A DNA stretch of 20,850 bases, taken from an uncultured Dialister sp. (GTDB lineage Bacteria; Bacillota; Negativicutes; Veillonellales; Dialisteraceae). The translations under genes and the position numbers were made by a program. Location: assembly GCA_900543165.1 (NCBI GenBank), contig UQQQ01000039.1, positions 1-20,850 on the forward strand, given 5' to 3'. Below, piece by piece: positions 6,291 to 13,355 of the stretch; within the stretch, counting starts at the first letter, position 1, and every line of letters starts with the position of its first letter. Under the pieces are notes generated by a model, which worked only from the letters and a program-made list of their open reading frames with translations, had not been told where the DNA came from and did not search any database.

Positions 6291-7433
6291 ATGGATAAAC
6301 AGGGATTTGCGGTGAGCGAGGTCAATCAGTACCTGAAGCAGCTGCTGGAATCGCAGAGCGAGCTGCATCACATTCCGGTACTGGGGGAGATTTCAAATTT
6401 CAAGCGGTATGGATCGGGGCATTGCTATTTCACACTGAAGGATGAGAAGTCGGCGCTAAAGTGCGTCATGTTCAAGAGCAGTGCGGCGCACCTGTCTTTC
6501 AATCCGCAGAATGGGGAGAAGGTCGTGGCGCTCGGCTCGATCTCGGTCTATGAAAGGGACGGGGTGTACCAGCTCTATGTGAATGCGATGCGCCGGCAGG
6601 GGGTCGGGGATCTGATGCAGGCGTATGAGGCGCTGAAAGAGAAGCTCACGAAGGAAGGGCTTTTTGATGAGTCTCGGAAGAAGCCGCTGCCTCGTCTGCC
6701 GCGGGCGATCGGGATCATCACATCACCTTCGGGGGCGGCGGTGCATGATATCATCACAGTGTCGCGGCGGCGGAACAAGGGCGTGAAGCTCATCCTGTAT
6801 CCGGTGTCCGTGCAGGGAGAGGAGGCCGCAGGGGAAATCGTGCATGCGATCGATTTCTTCCATCGTCATCATCTGGCGGATCTTCTGATCGTGGGCCGCG
6901 GTGGTGGCTCGATCGAGGATTTGTGGGCGTTCAATGAGGAGCCGGTGGTGCGCGCCATCGCGGCGTCAGAGATCCCGATCATCAGCGCTGTCGGGCATGA
7001 GACGGATTTCACATTGTCCGACTTTGCGGCCGATGCGCGGGCAGCGACGCCTTCGCAGGCAGCGGAGATCGCGGTCATCGATGTGGCGGCATATAGAAAT
7101 GGCATCGCCTTCTATTGGGACAAGGCGGCGAAGCTGCTGGAAAAAAAGATCCATGATGATGCGCAGCTGGCAGACAGTCTGCAGCAGGAGCTCGTGCAGG
7201 CGATGGAAGCGGAGCTCGATGCGAAGAAGCACAGTCTTTCGCTCATGGCAGCAAAGCTCTCGGCACTGAGTCCGCTGACGGTGCTTTCCCGCGGGTATAC
7301 CATCACGACCACGGCGGGGCATAGAGCTGTGCAATGCGTATCGGATGTATCAGCGGGAGACACGATCAGAACGACTGTGGCGGATGGGACGATTTCCTCC
7401 GTCGTGTCAGAGATAGAAAAGGAAAGGGTGTAG
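6291..7433 (+). CDS. xseA: Exodeoxyribonuclease VII large subunit
   Basis: 380 aa from ATG 6291, which has AAGGAGAAGG just upstream; the in-frame ATG at 6234 lies in MITE-derived sequence. The N-terminal OB-fold (about residues 1-100) carries the GSGHCYFTLKDE motif. The catalytic domain follows with IGIITSPSGAAVHDI and the hallmark GRGGGSIEDLWAFNEE, then SAVGHETD and the DAAATPS-like segment DARAATPSQAAE. A coiled-coil region (about 270-330) for XseB docking precedes a short C-terminal barrel containing LSRGYTI. The enzyme degrades single-stranded DNA to oligonucleotides in both directions and acts in repair. It is coupled to xseB, 3 bp downstream. Confidence 0.96.
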   Translation: MDKQGFAVSEVNQYLKQLLESQSELHHIPVLGEISNFKRYGSGHCYFTLKDEKSALKCVMFKSSAAHLSFNPQNGEKVVALGSISVYERDGVYQLYVNAMRRQGVGDLMQAYEALKEKLTKEGLFDESRKKPLPRLPRAIGIITSPSGAAVHDIITVSRRRNKGVKLILYPVSVQGEEAAGEIVHAIDFFHRHHLADLLIVGRGGGSIEDLWAFNEEPVVRAIAASEIPIISAVGHETDFTLSDFAADARAATPSQAAEIAVIDVAAYRNGIAFYWDKAAKLLEKKIHDDAQLADSLQQELVQAMEAELDAKKHSLSLMAAKLSALSPLTVLSRGYTITTTAGHRAVQCVSDVSAGDTIRTTVADGTISSVVSEIEKERV

Positions 7434-7436
7434 GTC

Positions 7437-7670
7437 ATGGAAACTGAGAAAATGTCATTCGAAGAGGGGCTGCAGAGCTTGAAGAATCAGGTCGCAATGC
7501 TGGAAAAGGGAAATCTTCCGCTGGATGAGGCACTGAAGGTTTTCCGCGATGCTGTCGACGTCGGACGTTTCTGTAATAAAAAGCTGGAGATGGCAGAGAC
7601 GGAAGTGCAGAAGATCGTGGAGAATGCCAATGGCGAGGACTTCACGCTCGAGGATTTCGAAGAGAAATAG
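7437..7670 (+). CDS. xseB: Exodeoxyribonuclease VII small subunit
   Basis: 77 aa, the usual XseB size. It begins with the conserved MSFEEGLQSLKNQVAMLEKG-type helix, then LPLDEALKVFRDAVD and a second helix with KKLEMAETEVQKI. The antiparallel helical hairpin binds the coiled coil of XseA; many copies attach per large subunit. The 3-bp gap to xseA indicates translational coupling. An acidic tail (EDFTLEDFEEK) ends the protein. Confidence 0.95.
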   Translation: METEKMSFEEGLQSLKNQVAMLEKGNLPLDEALKVFRDAVDVGRFCNKKLEMAETEVQKIVENANGEDFTLEDFEEK

Positions 7671-7793
7671 AGCATCCATGGGGATACATCCTCGTCCGGA
7701 GTGATGAAAACACAAGGCTGCGATATGGGGATACCGCTTTTCTCGCATTGTCAGAGCGAATATACGCATATGTGGAAAAAGAATAACGACGGA

Positions 7794-7828
7794 CACAGCC
7801 TTCCCCGCGGGAGACGGGGCGCGGTATC
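7794..7828. repeat. Fragment of the CCTTCCCC hairpin repeat
   Basis: ACAGCCTTCCCCGCG followed by GAGACGGGGCGCGG resembles the start of the dispersed repeat at 18233 and 19720, but the pairing arm is degenerate. It lies in the 223-bp gap between xseB and lon. Confidence 0.4.
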
Positions 7829-7837
7829 CATTTCTCA

Positions 7838-7868
7838 TTCACAAATTTCCATCTATCCATGATATAAT
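7838..7868 (+). promoter_or_regulatory. lon promoter (extended -10)
   Basis: TATAAT (7863-7868) is preceded by TGA, giving an extended -10. TTCACA (7838-7843) lies 19 bp upstream as a weak -35. The transcript would begin about 18 nt before the lon start codon. No CIRCE or CtsR-type heat-shock operator is visible nearby. Confidence 0.65.
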
Positions 7869-7893
7869 AAAGTGTATTATGGAGGAATTATAT

Positions 7894-10224
7894 ATGAACG
7901 AAGTCACACAGAAAAACTCAACTCTCACTCTGCCGCTGGCAGCGATGAGAGATATTGCTATTTATCCGAAAATGACGGTCAGTGTCGATATTGGCCGTGA
8001 TGAATCCGTCGCCGCCGTGCGTCTTGCGATGCGCCGTGACCGCTACCTTGTCTGCGTGATGCAGAAGGATGGGAAGAAAGAAGACATCGACCTTGCGAAC
8101 CTGTACGAATACGGCACGGTGGTGAAAGTGAACCAGATGCTCCAGCTGCCCGGCGGCCTTGTACGCATTCTGGTGGAAGGCGTCTCCCGCGTGCATGTGG
8201 TGCATGCGGAGATGAAAGACACCTGCATTTCTGCAGAAGTAGACGATGCAGAGGAATACAACGACGATCCCCTCAGGGCCGAAGCGTATCGCCGCCTGCT
8301 CATCAAGAATTTCTTTGAGTGGATGAGAAACACAGGCAAGGGGATGCCGGAAGAGCAGATGAACCAGCTGAAACAGATCGATGACCCCGGCGAGACAGCC
8401 GATTTCATCTCCTCGCAGCTCCTGCTGGCGCCGAAGAAGCGGCAGGAGATCCTGGAAACACTCGACGTACTCGAACGACTGAAGATCGTCAGCGCATGCG
8501 TGGAGCGCGAAGCAGCCATCGGAGAGCTGGAAAGCGACATCAATCAGGAAGTCAGAAAGCGGATGGACAAAGAGCAGCAGGACTACTTTCTCCGCACGAA
8601 AGTGAAGACCATCCAAGACCGCTTAGGCGACACCGTAAGTCAGCAGAAAGAAGCGGACGAATACCGCGAGAAGCTGAAAGCATCGGCCATTCCCGAAGAA
8701 GAGAAGGGCAAGCTCGAGAAGGAAATCGACCACCTCGCCTCGATGCCCCCGATGATGGCAGAGACAGCCGTCTCCCGGAACTATCTCGACTGGGTTTTCG
8801 ACCTGCCATGGGGCAAAGAAAGCGAAGACATCCTCGACCTTTCGTATGCGAAAGCAGTCCTTGACGAAGACCACTACGGCCTCACCAAGATCAAAGAACG
8901 CATCCTCGAATACCTCGCCGTCCGCGTACTCGCCCCCGATGCCAAAGCGCCGATCATCTGCTTCGTAGGGCCGCCAGGCGTCGGCAAGACATCACTCGCG
9001 CAGTCCATCGCACGCTCCATGGGCCGGAAATTTGCCCGCATCGCCTTAGGCGGCGTCCATGACGAAGCAGAAATCCGCGGACACCGCCGCACCTATATCG
9101 CCGCGATGCCCGGACGATTCATCGAAGCCATCAACCAGGCACAGACGAAAAACCCGCTCATTCTCCTCGACGAGATCGACAAAGTCTCCTCCGACTTCCG
9201 CGGCGACCCCGCCTCGGCACTCTTAGAAGCCCTCGATCCCGAGCAGAACAAAGCCTTCCACGACAACTACATCGACATCCCCTTCGACTTCTCGAAAGTC
9301 TTCTTTCTCGCGACAGCGAACTCCGTCGCCACCATTCCGCCGGCCCTCTTAGACCGCATGGAACTCATCGAACTCTCCGGCTACACCGAAGAAGAAAAGC
9401 TGGAAATCGCAAAGAAATACCTTGTCCCGCGTCAGCGTGAAAGAAACGGCCTCAAAGCGAAAGACATCAATTTCACACCTGCCCTTCTCCGCCGCGTCAT
9501 CCGCAGCTACACCAGAGAAGCCGGCGTCCGCAACCTCGAACGCACCATCGGCGCCCTCTGCCGCAAAGTCGGCAAGAAAATCGTCCTCGCCGACGACAGC
9601 CTGCCCACACTCACCGCCAAGACCGTAGAAAAATACCTTGGCCCCGTGAAATACCTGCCCATGTCCGAAGAACACAGCGACATGGTCGGCCGCGTGAACG
9701 GCCTCGCATGGACCGCCGTAGGCGGCGAAGTCCTCGACACCGAAGCCGTCACCATCAAAGGCAAAGGCCACCTCATCCTGACCGGACAGCTCGGCGACGT
9801 CATGAAAGAATCCGCCGAGACCGCCTACACCTACATCCGCAGCCGCGCCAAAGCACTCGGGCTCGCCGAAGACTTCTATGAAACCCTCGACACCCACATC
9901 CACCTCCCGGAAGGCGCCGTACCGAAAGACGGCCCCTCCGCCGGCATCACCATGGCCACCGCACTCGCCAGCGCCTACACCGGACGCAAAGTCAGAGGCG
10001 ATACCGCCATGACCGGCGAGATCACCCTCACCGGCGAAGTCCTCCCCATCGGCGGACTCAAAGAGAAAGTCCTCGCAGCCAGCCAGTTCGGGATCAAGCA
10101 GATCCTCCTGCCGGAAAAGAACAAACGCGACCTCGACGAGATTCCGGCATCCGTTCGCGACCAGCTCCACTTCGTCTGCGTCAAAAACGTCGACGAAGTC
10201 CTCGAACATGCGCTGGTGAAATAG
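7894..10224 (+). CDS. lon: ATP-dependent Lon protease
   Basis: 776 aa from ATG 7894, which follows GGAGGAATTATAT; the in-frame ATG at 7879 overlaps that site. The N-terminal substrate-binding domain runs to about residue 200, then a coiled region with the QQDYFLRTKVKTIQ helix. The AAA+ module has Walker A GPPGVGKT (359-366), Walker B LILLDEID (422-429) and a C-terminal helical part with a sensor. The protease domain has catalytic Ser682 in KDGPSAG and Lys725 in GGLKEK, 43 residues apart as in E. coli Lon. It degrades misfolded and regulatory proteins in the cytoplasm. GC and C-ending codons rise clearly in the second half. The typical neighbour engB follows, but after 419 bp of repeat-derived DNA. 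Confidence 0.98.
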   Translation: MNEVTQKNSTLTLPLAAMRDIAIYPKMTVSVDIGRDESVAAVRLAMRRDRYLVCVMQKDGKKEDIDLANLYEYGTVVKVNQMLQLPGGLVRILVEGVSRVHVVHAEMKDTCISAEVDDAEEYNDDPLRAEAYRRLLIKNFFEWMRNTGKGMPEEQMNQLKQIDDPGETADFISSQLLLAPKKRQEILETLDVLERLKIVSACVEREAAIGELESDINQEVRKRMDKEQQDYFLRTKVKTIQDRLGDTVSQQKEADEYREKLKASAIPEEEKGKLEKEIDHLASMPPMMAETAVSRNYLDWVFDLPWGKESEDILDLSYAKAVLDEDHYGLTKIKERILEYLAVRVLAPDAKAPIICFVGPPGVGKTSLAQSIARSMGRKFARIALGGVHDEAEIRGHRRTYIAAMPGRFIEAINQAQTKNPLILLDEIDKVSSDFRGDPASALLEALDPEQNKAFHDNYIDIPFDFSKVFFLATANSVATIPPALLDRMELIELSGYTEEEKLEIAKKYLVPRQRERNGLKAKDINFTPALLRRVIRSYTREAGVRNLERTIGALCRKVGKKIVLADDSLPTLTAKTVEKYLGPVKYLPMSEEHSDMVGRVNGLAWTAVGGEVLDTEAVTIKGKGHLILTGQLGDVMKESAETAYTYIRSRAKALGLAEDFYETLDTHIHLPEGAVPKDGPSAGITMATALASAYTGRKVRGDTAMTGEITLTGEVLPIGGLKEKVLAASQFGIKQILLPEKNKRDLDEIPASVRDQLHFVCVKNVDEVLEHALVK

Positions 10225-10309
10225 TGACTGGTGACTAGGGACTAGGGATGACTTGTGACTGGAATGCCATCTTGGGGCAACGCATGCGAGACTATCCCTT
10301 TCCCGTATT
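10225..10309. repeat. Short AGTCAC/ACTAGGG-type repeats after lon
   Basis: Directly after the lon stop come GTGACTGGTGACTAGGGACTAGGGATGACTTGTGACTGG-like 7-bp near-repeats (here 10224-10261). These are the reverse complement of the AGTCCCTAGTC units at 13142-13208. No gene is seen. Confidence 0.5.
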
Positions 10310-10467
10310 GTCATCCCGAGCGTAGTCGAGGGATCTCTATGGCACCGCGGTTAGCATCTACATGCCCTTTCACGAAAACGACGCACGGGGATTGCGTTTT
10401 TGCGTTTCCCAAGCACATATCGTTGATCAGTCTGCAAGGAAGATTTCTCGGCTTCGCTCGAAATGAC
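10310..10467. repeat. TCAT..CGAGCG inverted-repeat element
   Basis: The left arm 10310-10337 (GTCATCCCGAGCGTAGTCGA, then GGGATCTC) and the right arm 10441-10467 (reverse complement GTCATTTCGAGCGAAGCCGA, then GAAATCT) are inverted copies with about 80% identity, about 103 bp apart. This resembles a dispersed 'GTCATcctGAGCGaAGcgaAGgATCT' repeat I recall from many bacterial intergenic regions. It has no coding capacity. Confidence 0.7.
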
Positions 10468-10504
10468 GATACGTCAGGAACGCAGTTCCACATTCTCGCT
10501 TCTC

Positions 10505-10553
10505 CCTTCCCTAATGGGGAAGGCAGCGAAATGAGGATGCCGCTCTGCATCCC
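10505..10553. repeat. Partial CCTTCCCC hairpin repeat (between lon and engB)
   Basis: CCTTCCCTAATGGGGAAGG is followed by CAGCGAAATGAGGATGCCGC and TCTGCATCCC. This matches the 3' module of the dispersed family (GGGGAAGGCTACGATACGGG at 13098 and 18371). Confidence 0.6.
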
Positions 10554-10589
10554 TAACCATACATTTCTGAAACCAATGAGTGATTCTTA

Positions 10590-10628
10590 AAGGAATGTTG
10601 ATTCCATCGCCGAATCGGCGCTTCCGCA
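10590..10628. repeat. Palindromic relic of the MITE terminal repeat
   Basis: AAAGGAATGTTGATTCCATCG is followed by CCGAATCGGCGCTTCC. It folds back on itself (GGAA....GATTC against its complement) and resembles the paired ends of the GGAAACGCTGATTCAATCG family. It lies just upstream of engB. Confidence 0.45.
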
Positions 10629-10643
10629 GAAAGGAGCTATCCT

Positions 10644-11285
10644 ATGGCTGAAATCAAAGACATCACGAAATTTCATATATTTTCCTCCGCCTACTTTGTC
10701 TCGGCGGTGAACCGTTCCCAGTACGTGACGGACGGCAAGAAAGAGATCGCCTTCATCGGCCGATCGAACGTAGGCAAATCCTCCCTCATCAATTCCCTCA
10801 CCGGAAGGAAGAAACTTGCCTATGTCAGCCGCGAACCCGGCAAGACACGCACCATCAACTACTACGCCATCCAGTCCCGCCGCATCGAAGACGAAGAAGA
10901 ACAGCGACAGGACTGGTACCTCGTCGACCTTCCCGGCTACGGCTTCGCCAAGACCAGCCAAGAAAACAAAGACAGCTGGTCCGCCTTCATCGACGAATAC
11001 ATGAAGAAATCCCCCGGCCTTGTCATGATCGGCCTTCTGGTCGACCTTCGCCACCCCGGCCTCCCCATCGACCTCAAAGCCTTCGACTGGCTGAAAAAAG
11101 CCGGCGTCCCCATCCAGATCATCGGCACCAAGGGCGATAAACTCAGCCGCAACGACCTCAAAAAGAACCTCATGCAGGTGAAGAAGCTCTTCCCCACCGC
11201 CTCCCTGCCCCTCGCCTACTCCTCGCTCACCGGAGAAGGACGCGATGCCCTGCTCGAAGTGATCGAGAGAAAGATCTGTGAGTAG
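10644..11285 (+). CDS. engB: Ribosome biogenesis GTPase EngB/YsxC
   Basis: 213 aa. A TRAFAC GTPase with all G motifs visible: G1 GRSNVGKS (39-46), G2 around the PGKTRTIN segment, G3 DLPGYG (95-100), G4 TKGDK (162-166) and G5 SSLTGEG. The N-terminal FVSAVNRSQY stretch is typical of the EngB family. It acts in late assembly of the 50S subunit. AAAGGAGCTATCCT precedes ATG 10644. The lon-engB pairing is conserved in many Firmicutes; here the pair keeps order and orientation but is separated by repeats, so engB may use its own promoter. Confidence 0.96.
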   Translation: MAEIKDITKFHIFSSAYFVSAVNRSQYVTDGKKEIAFIGRSNVGKSSLINSLTGRKKLAYVSREPGKTRTINYYAIQSRRIEDEEEQRQDWYLVDLPGYGFAKTSQENKDSWSAFIDEYMKKSPGLVMIGLLVDLRHPGLPIDLKAFDWLKKAGVPIQIIGTKGDKLSRNDLKKNLMQVKKLFPTASLPLAYSSLTGEGRDALLEVIERKICE

Positions 11286-11318
11286 GGGATGGTCACTAGT
11301 CACTAATAAGGAGAAACC

Positions 11319-11798
11319 ATGAAGAAACTCATACTGACCCTGCTGCTCGTCATCGTGTGTGTGCCCGCATGGGCCGCGCCATGGGATGCTCCGAATTCCT
11401 TTGAGATCGTGAAGGAAAGCTCCTGGGACTACAGGACCGCCCGCGCCCTCACCGAAGAAGGAAAAGCACCCGCCTATACCACAGCCTTCTTTAACAAAAC
11501 ACTCACCCGCTACGAGATCGCCAGCGTCGTGAAGAACATACTGGAATCTGTCCCTGAAAAAGACCAGACAGAAGACATGGCAAGACTCAAGAAAGAATAC
11601 GCCCGCGAACTCGAAGCGCAGGGCTACCGCGAAAAGAAAAAGAAAGACAAGAGAAAGCCCATTCTGGAAATCAGCGGAGACACCCGCGTCCGCTACAAAA
11701 ACGACAGCGGCAGCGACGCCCGCGCCCGCGTGAATACCACATGGCACATCGGAAAGACCGACATTGTAGCCGGAGGCAGTGCAGAGAAAGACATGTAA
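11319..11798 (+). CDS. Short secreted SLH/porin-like protein
   Basis: 159 aa with a clear signal peptide (MKKLILTLLLVIVCVPAWA, cleavage near Ala19-20). The mature part resembles the N-terminal region of Negativicutes SLH-porins: a degenerate SLH-like segment (about 21-80, including TRYEIASVVKNILESV), a charged helix (MARLKKEYARELEAQGY), a Lys-rich linker, then ISGDTRVRY, the same entry into the barrel as WSGDARMRY in the porin at 1-929. The barrel itself is missing: the protein ends about 45 residues later. It could be a truncated paralogue or a small periplasmic peptidoglycan-binding protein. AAGGAGAAACC precedes the start. It is 33 bp after engB and ends in a strong terminator, so co-transcription is likely. 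Confidence 0.75.
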   Translation: MKKLILTLLLVIVCVPAWAAPWDAPNSFEIVKESSWDYRTARALTEEGKAPAYTTAFFNKTLTRYEIASVVKNILESVPEKDQTEDMARLKKEYARELEAQGYREKKKKDKRKPILEISGDTRVRYKNDSGSDARARVNTTWHIGKTDIVAGGSAEKDM

Positions 11799-11855
11799 AA
11801 AAGGGGATGTGAAGAAATGAATCCTCATTTCTTCACATCCCCTTTTTACTTTTCT
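11798..11855 (+). terminator. Long intrinsic terminator
   Basis: A perfect 23-bp stem (11798-11820 with 11825-11847), loop ATCC, starts at the last base of the stop codon. It is A-rich on the left and T-rich on the right, so it could act on both strands. Confidence 0.93.
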
Positions 11856-11885
11856 TTCATTTGGTTCAGGGTTCAAGGCTCTCGT

Positions 11886-11906
11886 GGCGGCTTCGCCGCC
11901 TTTTTT
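11886..11906 (+). terminator. GGCGGC/GCCGCC hairpin with T6
   Basis: A 6-bp GC-only stem (11886-11891 with 11895-11900), TTC loop and T6 run. It follows GGTTCAGGGTTCAAGG, a combination that also appears near 19480-19550, so it is probably part of a dispersed element and not the terminator of a nearby gene. Confidence 0.55.
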
Positions 11907-11931
11907 AGAGGATGGTATTCTCGTATCGCAG

Positions 11932-11974
11932 CCTTCCCCTCTAGGGGAAGGTGCCCGAAAGGGGCGGATAGGGT
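11932..11974. repeat. CCTTCCCC hairpin repeat, left module
   Basis: CCTTCCCCTCTAGGGGAAGG forms a stem-loop, followed by GCCCGAAAGGGGC (second hairpin) and GGATAGGGT. This is the left half of the nested-hairpin family; the right half is absent. The rest of the 304-bp gap (to 12102) holds no recognisable gene. Confidence 0.7.
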
Positions 11975-12102
11975 GACTATGGCATGAAAGACAGCTGGGA
12001 TAAGGTTTCCCGGTCACTCCTATGAGAGCTGCAAGTCCCCCGCGGCAGATTGAACGCGAAAATGAGATGATCGTTATTTCACATCGCCTTTTTGATTGCC
12101 TG

Positions 12103-12345
12103 TTATGAGTGCACTTCCGCGCACTCCGTCAAAGAGATATTCGCCTTGGCAGCGATTTGTCTGACCTCATCCTCGCTGCAGCTGGACATGGATACGATGA
12201 ACGACAACGGCATTTTGGCTTTCAGCAGGCGCAAAACGAATTCATTGGCGGCATTCTGCCAGCCTTTTTTCTCGCCTCTGATTTCACCCCTCTTTTCGCC
12301 GAGTTTCATTCCTCTGCGGTATATGCCTACACTCAAATTGCACAT
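12103..12345 (-). CDS. Candidate intragenic C-terminal Rpn small protein (80 aa)
   Basis: The in-frame ATG at 12345 (minus) has the same upstream GGTGG and 5-nt spacing as the 1956 start in the other copy. The protein begins MCNLSVGIY, continues with a Gly/Lys/Arg/Glu-rich helix (GEKRGEIRGEKKG) and MPLSFI. Forty-one nucleotides around this start are identical to the first copy. Translation from here is inference. Confidence 0.35.
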   Translation of the reverse strand: MCNLSVGIYRRGMKLGEKRGEIRGEKKGWQNAANEFVLRLLKAKMPLSFIVSMSSCSEDEVRQIAAKANISLTECAEVHS

Positions 12346-12849
12346 GGTATCCACCATCCCTTCTTCTTTACTTTCCAATTCGATCTGGTACTTTTCTTCC
12401 AAGACTTTTTTCTTATGAGCAGCGGATTCATCGGATTTGAATAAATCATACAGCATGCGCAGCAGACGATTTCGGATATGGCGGCGGTCATTTCCGATAT
12501 AGACCATGACGATTTGTTGCAGGTCATAATGGAGGCGCGCCTCACGGATGCTGCCGTACTCAGTGATTTCCTGCGTCACATAGCGGGTGATGCCGCTCTT
12601 TCCTTGCGGCGTATCCATACACAGCCAGATGCTGTACACCTTGCGGATTTTCTCGTAGTGTGAATGGTCAAATTCCACACCGTTCTGCGAGGAAATCAGG
12701 CGGCTGCCGTAGTAGAGAGCCCGCTTGATCATGGGATAGGATACATCGGAGCTTTGCTGCGCCTCTACATTGATGATGAGCGTCAGCGGATCGCCGCCAG
12801 GAGTGACAGCTTGGAAACGGATGTCGAATGTCGTGACACCTTCAGACAC
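12103..12849 (-). CDS. Rpn-family PD-(D/E)XK nuclease, N-terminally truncated
   Basis: 248 aa starting from GTG at 12849, with GAGAGG about 8 nt upstream. It aligns with the copy at 1037-2207 throughout but lacks the first ~87 residues. It keeps Asp9 (FDIRF) and Glu29/Gln31 (INVEAQ), the shared VYSIWLCMD and YDLQQIVMVYIG stretches, and the C-terminal MPLSFI motif. The missing N-terminus normally contributes helices to the PD-(D/E)XK fold, so nuclease activity is doubtful. Homology is lost at the edge of repeat DNA (from ~12860), suggesting a deletion that fused a ribosome binding site to the remaining frame. It could be a pseudogene or an expressed short form. Neighbours are the repeats and the adhesin on the other strand. 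Confidence 0.7.
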   Translation of the reverse strand: MSEGVTTFDIRFQAVTPGGDPLTLIINVEAQQSSDVSYPMIKRALYYGSRLISSQNGVEFDHSHYEKIRKVYSIWLCMDTPQGKSGITRYVTQEITEYGSIREARLHYDLQQIVMVYIGNDRRHIRNRLLRMLYDLFKSDESAAHKKKVLEEKYQIELESKEEGMVDTMCNLSVGIYRRGMKLGEKRGEIRGEKKGWQNAANEFVLRLLKAKMPLSFIVSMSSCSEDEVRQIAAKANISLTECAEVHS

Positions 12850-12955
12850 CGTTTTTTCCTCTCTATTTTATCATACCTTGGGAAGGTGGCGATACGAGAG
12901 TATGGCAGTTTCACATGCAAAAAGTGTGTGCATGCAGTATTTCCCCGATACAAAG

Positions 12956-13131
12956 CCTTCCCCGCGTGTGGAAGGTGGCGAGCGGAGCGAGCCGGATAGG
13001 GTTCTAGCGGTATGAAAAAGAGCGGGGGACGATCGTCTCAAGCAGGCGATATACGAAAGCACCCTATCCACCGCTGACGCGGTCCCCCTTCCCCGAGGGG
13101 GAAGGCTACGATACGGGGATGCCGCTATCCC
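12956..13131. repeat. CCTTCCCC nested-hairpin repeat, complete copy A
   Basis: In order: CCTTCCCCGCGTGTGGAAGG; GGCGAGCGGAGCGAGCC; GGATAGGGT; about 70 bp of spacer containing TTCTAGCGGTATGAAA; ACCCTATCC (pairs with GGATAGGGT); ACCGCTGACGCGGT; CCTTCCCCGAGGGGGAAGG; then CTACGATACGGGGATGCCGC. The two outer modules are inverted copies of each other. No gene is seen in the 506-bp gap that holds it. Confidence 0.8.
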
Positions 13132-13141
13132 ACGCTGCGAT

Positions 13142-13208
13142 CCCCAGTCCCCAGTCCCCAGTCCCTAATCCCTGGCTACCAGTCCCTAGTCCCTAGTCCC
13201 CAGTCACT
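13142..13208. repeat. 7-bp tandem array, AGTCCCC/AGTCCCT units
   Basis: About nine imperfect heptamers (CCCCAGT, CCCTAAT, CCCTAGT) run in tandem just upstream of the adhesin. Related units lie at 10224-10261, 11290-11308 and 19973-20010. The unit length and degeneracy rule out a CRISPR. Confidence 0.8.
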
Positions 13209-13213
13209 AAAAT

Positions 13214-13247
13214 GACCACTTTTGCAGAATTTCGACCACTTTTGCAG
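13214..13247 (+). repeat. Direct repeat GACCACTTTTGCAG x2
   Basis: GACCACTTTTGCAG occurs at 13214 and again exactly 20 bp later at 13234, joined by AATTTC. It may be the end of an IS21-family element (these carry ~20-bp repeated transposase sites) or a two-site operator for the adhesin gene about 110 bp downstream. Confidence 0.6.
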
Positions 13248-13355
13248 CAAAAGGCACCGCGAGGGACAGATTTCCTGTATTGTAAAGACAAAGAAAACTC
13301 CGCCATCCGGCACGGAGAAAATGTTCATTGTTTTTTCGCAAAGGGGGAAATCAAT

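Noticed and set aside
9349..10314. A 321-codon minus-strand frame over lon
   Set aside because: Lon is unambiguous on the plus strand. The minus frame is low-complexity Gly/Phe/Val/Asp sequence, as expected opposite C-rich third positions.
10587..12017. A 476-codon minus-strand frame over engB and the SLH-like gene
   Set aside because: It runs opposite a clear GTPase and through repeats and a terminator; no family features.
13142..13208. Possible CRISPR array
   Set aside because: Units are 7 bp and contiguous without spacers; no cas genes are present.
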